From DASPJR01 sp035628505 (GTDB lineage Bacteria > Planctomycetota > SZUA-567 > H5-PLA8), in contig DASPJR010000082.1 in the NCBI GenBank assembly GCA_035628505.1, forward strand, positions 1 to 7,305: a stretch of 7,305 bases of DNA. Direction: 5' to 3'. The notes under the pieces were generated by a model. The model had not been told where the DNA came from, ran no database searches, and saw only the letters and a program-made list of their open reading frames with translations. A program made the translations under genes and the position numbers. Positions 1 to 6,900 of this stretch are shown one piece after another; position 1 is the stretch's first letter, and every line of letters starts with the position of its first letter.

Positions 1-563
1 TCAAGGATTCGGGCTCAATTGGCTTCGGACGGCGTTCGGAAGAAGCGAGCTACTCCGACCTGAAGCGCAAGCTGATCACGAAGATGGAAGAAGAATTCCG
101 GCCCGAATTCATTGCGCGCCTGGACGACGTCATCGTCTTCCATCACCTGACGAAGGAAGACATCTCCAAGATCGTGCATCTCGAAATCGCCGCGGTGGCG
201 CGCCGCCTGCGCGAAAAGGAAATCGCGCTGGTGCTCTCCGACGATGGCCTCGCGTTCCTGATGGAAAAGGGAACGAATCTCGATATGGGCGCACGTCCGT
301 TGCGCCGCGCCGTCGAGAAGTTCATCGAAGACCCGCTCAGCGAAGAAATCCTGCGCGGCACTATTCCGCTTAAGACGAAAGTCGAAGCGATCCCGGATGC
401 CAAGCGCGAAGCGCTGACCTTCCGCGTCGTCGGCGAATACGAGCCGCTTCCGCTCCCGGCCGCCACACCGGTTGAAACGGTCGCGTCTGGCGGCATGAGC
501 GCCCCGCCGAGCATGCGCGGCGGCGGAGCGGCCCACGGCGGCGCCGCGGGTGCCAGCAGCTGA
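1..563 (+). CDS. clpC: ClpC-type ATP-dependent Clp protease ATP-binding subunit, 3' end (5' truncated)
   Basis: Cytoplasmic AAA+ unfoldase that feeds substrates to the ClpP peptidase. Only the last 186 codons are present; the frame is open from base 3 and ends in TGA at 561-563. Visible are the family stretch IGFGRRSEEASYSDLKRKL, then EEFRPEFIARLDDVIVFHHL, which marks the end of the second AAA+ module. The D2-small domain follows, with the sensor-2 motif GARPLRR (the GAR arginine codon is at 294-296) and FIEDPLSEEILRG. This order and wording fit ClpC better than ClpB or ClpA. After the conserved domain there is a tail of about 40 residues (roughly 440-560) rich in Pro, Ala, Gly and Ser, which looks disordered. 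The Walker motifs, the IGF loop for ClpP docking and the N-domain lie outside the window, so partner choice cannot be checked here. The gene ends at a terminator pair and converges on the next gene. Confidence 0.93.
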   Translation, partial: KDSGSIGFGRRSEEASYSDLKRKLITKMEEEFRPEFIARLDDVIVFHHLTKEDISKIVHLEIAAVARRLREKEIALVLSDDGLAFLMEKGTNLDMGARPLRRAVEKFIEDPLSEEILRGTIPLKTKVEAIPDAKREALTFRVVGEYEPLPLPAATPVETVASGGMSAPPSMRGGGAAHGGAAGASS

Positions 564-571
564 TTTTTGTA

Positions 572-590
572 CGCAGGCTTCCAGCCTGCG
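572..590 (+). repeat. Perfect 8-bp inverted repeat (hairpin 1) after clpC
   Basis: CGCAGGCT, a TCC loop, then AGCCTGCG form a perfect 8-bp stem nine bases after the clpC stop. No T-run follows it (the next bases are agtatccgtt), so by itself it is a poor intrinsic terminator on the plus strand, and no T-run follows on the minus strand either. It may stabilise the 3' end of the clpC message or be a copy of a dispersed intergenic palindrome. The structure is certain; the role is inferred. Confidence 0.6.
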
Positions 591-605
591 AGTATCCGTT
601 CATGG

Positions 606-629
606 CGCGGGCCTTCTGGCCCGCGTTTT
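606..629 (+). terminator. Rho-independent terminator of clpC
   Basis: CGCGGGCC (606-613), loop TTCT, then GGCCCGCG (618-625) form a perfect 8-bp, nearly all-GC stem, followed directly by TTTTATTTC. This is the classic intrinsic terminator form on the plus strand, 43 bases after the clpC stop. On the minus strand no T-run follows the stem, so it should not efficiently end the convergent gene that stops at 642. Confidence 0.85.
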
Positions 630-641
630 ATTTCAATTTAC

Positions 642-1220
642 TTAGTCTTTCTTTGTGGCTAATCTAGACTCAAATTTGAACTCACTGTTAGATTTATGTA
701 CAGTATATACGTAATTAAATGAAAGTAACCTCTTACCAGAAGCGTGAGCATGCTCCAGAATTCGTAATGATGCATACCCATCCTTTTTGGGAAGCAAGAC
801 CAAACTTTTGCGGACCCATCGCTGAATCTTCCGCCACACAGTTTGCAACTTCGCTCTAACACTATCATCAAAGCCATTGAAAAAACATCCGAAGCAGCCG
901 TACAGAAGCTTTTCACCTACCACGGTTCTACGGAGAAAAATCAACTCGGAATCTGACACGTCAACAAAGCGCAGAGGCGGGTGCGTCTCTCTTAACGTGA
1001 GTCGCGGTTCAAAGGTCCGGCTCATAAGTATGTATGATGTTGGCTCCATATCCGTTAACGACCGTGAAGATTTCGGTAGTTCCTGAGTAAAAGCCACTTC
1101 GATTGGTTGCATATCTGGTTGTACATAAGGAAGCGTCACTTTTATCTCAGAGCTGAAATCCGAAATGAAGTCTGATTCATCTTCTTTCGAAAGAAAAACA
1201 ACTATTTCTCTGTAAGCCAT
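642..1220 (-). CDS. Hypothetical protein, 192 aa, AT-rich orphan gene
   Basis: I do not recognise this protein. It runs from ATG (complement of 1218-1220) to TAA (complement of 642-644). A purine-rich GAGGG (complement of 1224-1228) precedes the start with a short 3-base spacer. The region is about 43% G+C by hand count over 661-1200, well below its neighbours. At that composition a 193-codon open frame is unlikely by chance, which is the main argument that the gene is real. The predicted protein looks soluble, with no signal peptide or convincing membrane helix. The N-terminus (about residues 1-60) is acidic and Ser-rich; a central hydrophobic patch has two close cysteines (GCFGCFF, 108-114); residues 122-147 are basic and Trp-containing (WRKIQRWVRK). 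It is convergent with clpC and divergent from metF, so it is probably its own transcription unit. Composition and isolation suggest horizontal transfer or a fast-evolving lineage gene. Function unknown. Confidence 0.65.
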   Translation of the reverse strand: MAYREIVVFLSKEDESDFISDFSSEIKVTLPYVQPDMQPIEVAFTQELPKSSRSLTDMEPTSYILMSRTFEPRLTLRETHPPLRFVDVSDSELIFLRRTVVGEKLLYGCFGCFFNGFDDSVRAKLQTVWRKIQRWVRKSLVLLPKKDGYASLRILEHAHASGKRLLSFNYVYTVHKSNSEFKFESRLATKKD

Positions 1221-1448
1221 TTTCCCTCACACTCTCTTCTAGCGTATGGGATCCAACGCTTCTCGGAGATTTTTTCTCACACATCTTTCGCACTCTACTT
1301 TCGCTGCACCGACAGCGATAGCTGCTGACTGCCGACTACGTTCTGACTATAGCCTGCTGTGCTGCCTAGTTGCAGTCAACGACGAGTTGTCCCTCATTCA
1401 ACGGATGCTCCACTGGCGGACGCGAGCGGCAAACATACAATCGCGCGG
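1221..1448. other. Divergent intergenic region between the orphan gene and metF
   Basis: These 228 bases should hold the control signals for both flanking genes. I see no convincing coding sequence and no match to the SAM, SAH, cobalamin or tetrahydrofolate riboswitch cores that might be expected before metF. Present are an imperfect 14-base direct repeat (1219-1232 and 1269-1282, 12 of 14 identical, exactly 50 bases apart), a weak promoter-like pair (1325-1353) and two small GTTG/CAAC inverted repeats (1369-1402). None is strong enough to assign a mechanism. Confidence 0.5.
1325..1353 (+). promoter_or_regulatory. Possible sigma-70-like promoter for metF
   Basis: CTGACT (1325-1330) and TATAGC (1348-1353) each match 4 of 6 bases of the -35 and -10 consensus, with an ideal 17-base spacer. 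Transcription would begin near 1360 and give a leader of about 90 bases before the metF ATG. That would rule out the in-frame GTG at 1359 as a start. Such matches occur often by chance, so this is tentative. Confidence 0.3.
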
Positions 1449-2336
1449 ATGAAATGGATTCGTGACATACATGCAGAATGTAAGAGCTCAAACCGGCCGG
1501 TCATCTCGTTTGAATTCTTCCCGCCGAAGACTGACGAGGGCGACAAAACGCTCCTGGAGAAGACCCTTCCAGCGCTCGCAGCGCTGAAGCCTGACTACTG
1601 CTCGGTAACGTACGGCGCCGGCGGCAGCACGCGCGAGAAGACCTTGATGATCGTCGATCGCATCCAGAAGCAGATCGGTCTTACGGCCATGAGTCACCTC
1701 ACCTGCGTAAACGCCACGCGCGAGCAGATTGGACAGGTACTCGATCAGGCAAAGGCGCTGGGCATCAAGAACATTCTAGCGCTCCGTGGCGATCCGCCGG
1801 GCGGCGTGGGTGAATTCAAGAAGACCGAGGGCGGCTTTGAGTTCTCCAAAGAGCTCGTCGGCTTCATCCGTGAAAAAGGCGATTTCTCCATCGGCACGGC
1901 AGGCTTTCCCGAAGGCCACATTGCCTGCAAGGATAAGTACACAGACTGGCAGCACCTCAAGAATAAGATCGAGGCCGGCGCCGACTTCGTACTGACGCAG
2001 CTCTTTTTCGACAACAACGATTTCTTTGAGTTCTACGACCACCTGCGCAACAAGCTGAATGTCAAAGTGCCCATCTGCCCGGGCATCCTGCCAATTCAGA
2101 CCACCAGCGGGATCAAGCGTTTCTCGTCGCTTTGCGGCGCGCGCTTACCCTCCGATCTGGTCGCCAGGCTCGAATCGTTCGGCGATGATGATGATGCCTG
2201 CGCGGCGTTTGGCGTTGAGTTCGCCACGAAGCAATGCGAAGCGCTGCTCAAAGCAGGCGTCCCCGGCCTGCATTTTTACACGCTCAATAAAGCACGCTCG
2301 ACGTCGCAGATCATGAAGAATCTGAAGCTGGCATAG
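1449..2336 (+). CDS. metF: Methylenetetrahydrofolate reductase [NAD(P)H]
   Basis: Cytoplasmic FAD enzyme that reduces 5,10-methylene-THF to 5-methyl-THF, the methyl donor for methionine synthesis. The 295-residue product has the usual length of a bacterial MetF TIM barrel. Visible motifs are ISFEFFPPKT (19-28), whose Glu22 aligns with the catalytic Glu28 of E. coli; SVTYGAGGSTR (52-62); HLTCVNATR (83-91); LALRGDPP (110-117), with Asp115 aligning with E. coli Asp120 near the flavin; TQLFFD (183-188); and PICPGILPIQT. The ATG at 1449 was chosen because family similarity begins just after it. An in-frame GTG at 1359 would add 30 residues (Ser-, Arg- and Ala-containing) with no family resemblance. 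No good Shine-Dalgarno sequence precedes 1449, so the start is likely but not certain. The 23-base gap to the following dioxygenase gene suggests cotranscription. Confidence 0.95.
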   Translation: MKWIRDIHAECKSSNRPVISFEFFPPKTDEGDKTLLEKTLPALAALKPDYCSVTYGAGGSTREKTLMIVDRIQKQIGLTAMSHLTCVNATREQIGQVLDQAKALGIKNILALRGDPPGGVGEFKKTEGGFEFSKELVGFIREKGDFSIGTAGFPEGHIACKDKYTDWQHLKNKIEAGADFVLTQLFFDNNDFFEFYDHLRNKLNVKVPICPGILPIQTTSGIKRFSSLCGARLPSDLVARLESFGDDDDACAAFGVEFATKQCEALLKAGVPGLHFYTLNKARSTSQIMKNLKLA

Positions 2337-2348
2337 AACGTTTGCTGC

Positions 2349-2353
2349 GGAGG
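2349..2353 (+). promoter_or_regulatory. Ribosome binding site deciding the GTG start of the PhyH gene
   Basis: GGAGG lies six bases before GTG at 2360. The frame is also open from TTG at 2342, but that codon lies upstream of this site and only five bases after the metF stop. The spacing therefore favours the GTG. Confidence 0.7.
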
Positions 2354-2359
2354 TCGCAG

Positions 2360-3055
2360 GTGTCGGCCGCCATTGAGACGCAGGGATATGAAATTGTTCC
2401 AGACGTTGTTGATTCCGCCACGGTTGAGCGGTTGATACAAGCGCTTGACCGGGCTGAGCCTGAATCCACTCATCGGCGAAGTGCAGCCACGTACGCCATC
2501 CGCAATCTTCTGCAGCGTGTTCCCGAAGTGAAAGCCATAGCTGATTCAGAAGCCTTGCGGCGACTCATTGATCCAATAATTGGATCAGGAGCGCGAGCCA
2601 TTCGCGCACTGCTTTTCGACAAGATCCCTAATGCAAACTGGAAGGTATTCTGGCATCAAGACACAGCCATCCCTGTCCGTCGGCGCATCGATGTCCCGGG
2701 TTTTCGAAACTGGTCTGTGAAAGATGGTGTTCAGCACGTCGAAGCGCCAGACTTTATTCTACAGCACATGCTCGCGGTACGTATTCATCTGGACTCATGT
2801 GGTCCAGACAACGGCCCACTTTGCGTGCTTCCTGGATCGCATTTACAAGGCTTCCTGAGTGCCGCTGGGATAGATGCCTGCAAGGAAAGCATTTCATCGG
2901 TCACCTGCACAATTGAGCGTGGAGGAGTGCTCCTGATGCGGCCGCTGCTGCTTCACGCTTCGTTCCCAGCAAAGAATCCACGTCACCGACGCATTATTCA
3001 CATCGAATACTGCGGTGTTAAGCTTCCGGGCGGCTTGGAGTTTCAACCCAGTTGA
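2360..3055 (+). CDS. Phytanoyl-CoA dioxygenase (PhyH) family Fe(II)/2-oxoglutarate oxygenase
   Basis: Predicted cytoplasmic non-haem iron oxygenase that couples 2-oxoglutarate decarboxylation to hydroxylation of an unknown substrate. The 231-residue product shows the iron facial triad: the H-x-D pair in FWHQDT (His99, Asp101) and the distal His199 in RPLLLHAS. Arg210, eleven residues later in HRRIIHIEY, is the expected 2-oxoglutarate carboxylate ligand. Other family signatures are VPGFRNWSVKDGVQHVEAP (112-130), LAVRIHLDSCGPDNGPL (138-154) and VLPGSH (156-161). These fit a bacterial PhyH subgroup commonly annotated only at family level. Translation starts at GTG 2360, six bases after GGAGG. 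It follows metF by 23 bases and is probably cotranscribed, although nothing links it to folate. Two lines counted by hand are 53-57% G+C, somewhat below the GC-richest neighbours. Oxygenase chemistry is well supported; the substrate is not predictable. Confidence 0.87.
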   Translation: MSAAIETQGYEIVPDVVDSATVERLIQALDRAEPESTHRRSAATYAIRNLLQRVPEVKAIADSEALRRLIDPIIGSGARAIRALLFDKIPNANWKVFWHQDTAIPVRRRIDVPGFRNWSVKDGVQHVEAPDFILQHMLAVRIHLDSCGPDNGPLCVLPGSHLQGFLSAAGIDACKESISSVTCTIERGGVLLMRPLLLHASFPAKNPRHRRIIHIEYCGVKLPGGLEFQPS

Positions 3056-3099
3056 TTGTTATTATTTGTTCTTTTCTTCACAAAATGTCACGTAGGCTC

Positions 3100-3127
3100 T
3101 TGCCAAGCGCTGAGTCTGTCGTATTTT
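3100..3127 (+). promoter_or_regulatory. Possible promoter of the methyltransferase-PSD1-DUF1501 operon
   Basis: TTGCCA (3100-3105, 5 of 6 consensus bases), a 16-base spacer and TATTTT (3122-3127, 4 of 6) lie in the AT-rich 141-base gap before the methyltransferase. This is the only sizeable gap upstream of the three-gene set, so a promoter is expected somewhere here. The exact hexamers are a guess. No clear terminator hairpin for the preceding PhyH gene is visible, only a T-rich stretch near 3056-3080. Confidence 0.33.
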
Positions 3128-3185
3128 CTGTATGACAATAACCTTTGCAGCGCGCAGGCATTGGTGTAGTGAAGGTGTCACCTCT

Positions 3186-3190
3186 GGGAG
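3186..3190 (+). promoter_or_regulatory. Ribosome binding site of the exported methyltransferase
   Basis: GGGAG ends six bases before ATG at 3197. It matters because this start includes the signal peptide. The next in-frame ATG (codon 39) would give a shorter, cytoplasmic protein. Confidence 0.65.
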
Positions 3191-3196
3191 CTCCGC

Positions 3197-3910
3197 ATGC
3201 GGCACGCCGTCGGGTCAGTCCTTCTTCTCCTGTCAGCCGCAGCACTTTTTGCTGGCGAAAACGAGCCGCCGGCCCTGACCGAATACAAGGGCCGCAAAAT
3301 CGCGCAAACCATGCATTTCGAAGGAGCACCATGGCTCGTGCGCGAGTCCCGCGAACGCGAAGAAGAATGCTCCAAGCTGATTAAGGCCCTGAACGTAAAG
3401 CCCGGCCAGCTCATCTGTGACCTGGGCAGCGGCAACGGTTTTTATACATTGAAGCTGGCTCCGCTGGTCGGCAAAGAAGGCAAGCTGCTGGCCGTTGAGA
3501 TCCAGAAAGAAATGCTCGACATGCTGCAGAAGCGCGCAGCGGTCGCGGAGATCACGAACGTAGAATGCATCCTCGGCACGCTCTGGGACCCCAAGCTGCC
3601 CGAAGGCAAGCTCGACATGGTGTTGATGGTGGACGTCTACCACGAACTCTCGCATCCGGAGCATATCCTCGCAGCCGTGCGAAAAAGCCTGAAGCCGGAC
3701 GGGCGGATGGTCCTCGTGGAATTCCGCATGGAAGACCCGAAGGTTCCCATCAAGCTGCTGCACAAAATGAGCAAGGCGCAGATCATGAAAGAGATTCCGC
3801 CGAATGGGTTCAAGCTCGTCGAGGAGTACGATGAACTTCCCTGGCAGCACGTGATGTTTTTCCAGCGCGACGATTCGAAGCCGGCCGGCGGCGAAACGCC
3901 ATCCAAGTAA
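3197..3910 (+). CDS. Class I SAM-dependent methyltransferase with N-terminal signal peptide
   Basis: Rossmann-fold methyltransferase of 237 residues; the acceptor is unknown. A Sec-type signal peptide appears first: MRH, a hydrophobic core over residues 4-18 (VLLLLSAAALF) and likely cleavage near Ala19-Gly20. A pre-domain segment follows (YKGRKIAQTMHFEGAPWLVR, 30-49), then an acidic/basic helix (RESREREEECSKL). The SAM-binding motif I is DLGSGNGFYT (75-84) and the acidic residue ending strand 2 is Glu101. DMVLMVDVYHEL (140-151) resembles motif IV, and LKPDGRMVLVEF (165-176) is the usual post-motif loop and strand. The C-terminus is polar and probably disordered. The fold is close to UbiE/Trm9-like enzymes. 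The GGGAG site and the hydrophobic N-terminus support ATG 3197. It lies 23 bases before the PSD1 gene, so the two are probably cotranscribed. What is odd is a SAM-dependent enzyme apparently sent out of the cytoplasm, where SAM is not expected. The signal could instead act as a membrane anchor. Confidence 0.85.
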   Translation: MRHAVGSVLLLLSAAALFAGENEPPALTEYKGRKIAQTMHFEGAPWLVRESREREEECSKLIKALNVKPGQLICDLGSGNGFYTLKLAPLVGKEGKLLAVEIQKEMLDMLQKRAAVAEITNVECILGTLWDPKLPEGKLDMVLMVDVYHELSHPEHILAAVRKSLKPDGRMVLVEFRMEDPKVPIKLLHKMSKAQIMKEIPPNGFKLVEEYDELPWQHVMFFQRDDSKPAGGETPSK

Positions 3911-3933
3911 TCCGCTTTGACAAGGTAAGGCTG

Positions 3934-6900
3934 ATGACTCGACACTATCTGCTTCCATTGCTCTGCGTCACTCTCGCGGCCGCGCATGCTGGCGACGCCC
4001 CGCCAAAGGTTCCGGCCGACCATGCACAGCAGATGAGCAAGGGGCTCGAGATTTTCAAAAACAGTGTTCGCGGAATCTTCATTACGCACTGCCTCAAGTG
4101 CCACGGAGACGGCAAAACCAAGGGCGATCTGGATATCAACACGCGCGAAGACCTTCTCAAAGGTGGCGCCGAAGGCCCGGCCATCGTTGTCGGCAAGAGC
4201 AAGGAAAGCCTCCTTTATAAGCTCATCACGCACGCAGACGAGCCGTACATGCCTGAGAAGAAGCCGAAGCTTGCGGATGCTGACATCGCGAGCATTGCCG
4301 CGTGGATCGACGCCGGCGCGCCGTACGACAAGCCGCTTCTCGACAAACCCGGCGTGCCCAAAGCGCGCGCGGTGGTCACCGATGAAGATCGCAAATTCTG
4401 GTCGTTCCAGCCGCTCAGCCGGCAGTCGCCGCCAGCCGTTCAGAATAAGGCCTGGTGCAAGACGCCCGTGGACCAGTTCATCCTCGCAAAGCTTGAAGAG
4501 AAGAAGATCGCTCCCAATCCGCCCGCCGAGCGCAGAAAACTCATCCGCCGCGCGTATCTGGACGTAATCGGTTTGCCGCCGACGCCCGAAGAAGTCGAAG
4601 CATTCGTGAAGGACAATTCGTCCGATGCGTATGCGAAGCTCGTCGACAAGCTGCTCGACAATCCGCACTACGGCGAACGCTGGGGGCGGCACTGGCTGGA
4701 CCTGGCGCGCTTCGGCGAGAGCCACGGCTACGAACAGGATTACGATCGCCCGCACGCTTACCACTATCGCGATTTCGTGATCAAGGCGCTGAACCAGGAC
4801 ATGCCGTATGACCGCTTCGTGAAGCTGCAGATCGCCGGGGATGAAATGGAGCCGAACAATCCGCTCGCGATGATGGCGACTGGATTTCTTGGTGCGGGCA
4901 CACATGCCACGCAGATCACCGCCAACCAGGCTGAAAAAGAGCGCTACGATGAACTCGACGACAAGGCCGCGACGATCGGCACGGCGATGCTGGGCATGAC
5001 CATCGGCTGCGCGCGCTGCCATGATCACAAGTTCGATCCGATTCCGACAAAAGATTACTATCGCCTGATCTCGACGTTCACCACGACCGTGCGAAGCGAC
5101 ATGCCGATCGAAATCGATCCGGAGAAGAACAAGGCTGCCAAAGAAGCTTTTGATCGCGAGCACCGCCCGTTGGTGGACGCACTCGAATCCTACGAAAAGG
5201 GCACGCAGCCGGCGCGCTTCGAAGAGTGGCTTAACACCAATCCGGAACCGCCCAAGCCGCACTGGCTCACGCTTGAATTCGCCAGCGCGAAAGCAAACAG
5301 CCAGTCCGGTTTCACGCGCCAGGAGGATGGTTCGTACATCGTCAGCGGCCTGAATCCCGATAAGGACGTGTATACGATTACGGCGAACGTCGGGTCGGAG
5401 AAAATCACTTCGATCAAGCTCGAGGCACTTGCAGACAAAGGACTCACCAAAGGCGGCCCTGGCCGCTCGGACAATGGCAATATCGCGCTCACCGATTTCA
5501 AAGTCACCGCTGCGCCGCTCGATGGCAAAGCGCCCGCTGTGCCGTTGAAACTCGTGAATCCCAAAGCAACGTTCGAACAGAAGGGCCTTCCGGTTGCCGC
5601 CACGATCGACAACGACCCGAAATCAGGCTGGGCCGTCGATCCGCAGTTCGGCAAAGATCACGCAGCGGTCTACGAATTGGAAACACCGGCCGGGTTCGAA
5701 GGGGGCACGGTGCTGACGTTTGTCCTGAAGTTTGAACATCAGAGTCCCAAGCATTCGATCGGGCGGCCGCGCCTCTCGATCAGCACGCAGCCCAACCCCG
5801 CCCCGCTCGGCGGCAACAAGCTTCCGCAGAAAACCATTCAGGACATCAGCGATGCGCTGAAACTTCCCGCCGACAAGCGCGGGCAGAAACACAAAGACGC
5901 CCTGTTGACCTACTTCAAGAGCATCGATCCGGAATGGCAGAAGTTGAATTCTGCCGTCCAGGAGCACCTCAAGAAAGCGCCGCAGCCGGAACTGACCAAA
6001 GTAATGGTCTGCAGCGAAGGTGTGCCGGCGATTCGGCTGCACACGCAAGGCCCCGATTTTTATCCCAAGACCTATTACCTCAAGCGCGGCGACCTGAACC
6101 AGAAACAGGGCGAGGCCGAGCCAGGTTTCCTGCAGGCGCTGATGCGCGCGCCTGAGCAGGACAAGAAATGGATCGTTGCGCCGCCCAAGGGCGCGCGAAC
6201 GTCGTATCGCCGCTTGTCGCTGTCCAACTGGATTACGGACGTCGAGCAGGGGGCCGGCCATCTGCTCGCGCGTGTGATCGTCAACCGCCTGTGGCAGCAT
6301 CATATCGGCCGTGGCATCGTCAACACGCCCAGTGACTTTGGCGTGCAGGGCGAGAAGCCCTCGCATCCGGAACTTCTCGACTATCTGGCGACCGAGCTGA
6401 TTCAGAACGGCTGGAAGCTCAAGCACATCCACCGGCTGATCATGAATAGCGCCGTGTACACGCAGAGCGCCGTCTATGACGAAGCGCGCGCGAAGGTCGA
6501 TCCGGACAATGTCCTGAACTGGCGCCGCTCAGTCCGGCGGCTGGAAGGCGAAGTCATCCGCGATTCCATTCTCTCGGTGAGTGGCACGCTGGATGCCACC
6601 ATGTTCGGCCCAGGTTCTCTCGATCAAGGACACAAGCGGCGCAGCATTTATTTTACAATCAAACGCAGCAAGCTCATCCCGATCCTCACTCTCTTCGATG
6701 GACCCGACACTCTGCAGAGCCTCGGCCGCCGGGCAACGACGACCATCGCGCCGCAAGCCATGGCAATGATGAACAATCCGCACATCCGCGCCGCCTCGCA
6801 CGCATTCGGCAAGCGCCTGATGCCTCAAGCGGCCAGTTCGCTCAGTGATGCAGTGAAAAGCGGCTATTATGCCGCGCTCGGCCGCGAGCCCGACGGAGAA

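Noticed and set aside
15..536. 173-codon minus-strand open frame over clpC
   Set aside because: Antisense of unambiguous ClpC sequence; the translation has the Arg/Ala-rich look of a shadow frame.
1359..1448. Longer metF start at GTG 1359
   Set aside because: The extra 30 residues have no resemblance to MetF N-termini, and family similarity begins right after ATG 1449.
1221..1448. SAM, SAH, cobalamin or tetrahydrofolate riboswitch before metF
   Set aside because: I looked for the conserved cores and saw none; only small 4-5 bp stems are present.
642..1448. Insertion sequence or integrative element around the orphan gene
   Set aside because: No transposase or integrase motif, terminal inverted repeats, target duplication or tRNA attachment site was seen at the edges of the AT-rich stretch.
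1246..1452. 68-codon plus-strand open frame upstream of metF
   Set aside because: Low-complexity translation with no family resemblance or good Shine-Dalgarno; it overlaps the metF start and the putative promoter region.
2342..2359. TTG start at 2342 for the PhyH gene
   Set aside because: It lies upstream of the GGAGG site that fits GTG 2360 and only five bases after the metF stop.
1449..3910. A one-carbon cluster linking metF with the downstream methyltransferase
   Set aside because: They are separated by the PhyH gene and a 141-base gap with a likely promoter, and the methyltransferase appears exported, so a shared pathway is not supported.
3233..3958. 241-codon minus-strand open frame over the methyltransferase gene
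   Set aside because: Antisense to a well-supported methyltransferase with SAM motif and ribosome binding site; no independent evidence.
3637..5262. 541-codon open frame on the minus strand
   Set aside because: It runs antisense across the methyltransferase 3' end and the PSD1 gene. Both plus-strand proteins have clear family motifs; long antisense frames are expected in GC-rich coding DNA. The translation is Arg/Phe/Val-rich with no recognisable domain.
5623..6432. 269-codon minus-strand open frame inside the PSD1 gene
   Set aside because: Same shadow effect; it is antisense to intact DUF1553 coding sequence and has no start context or domain signal.
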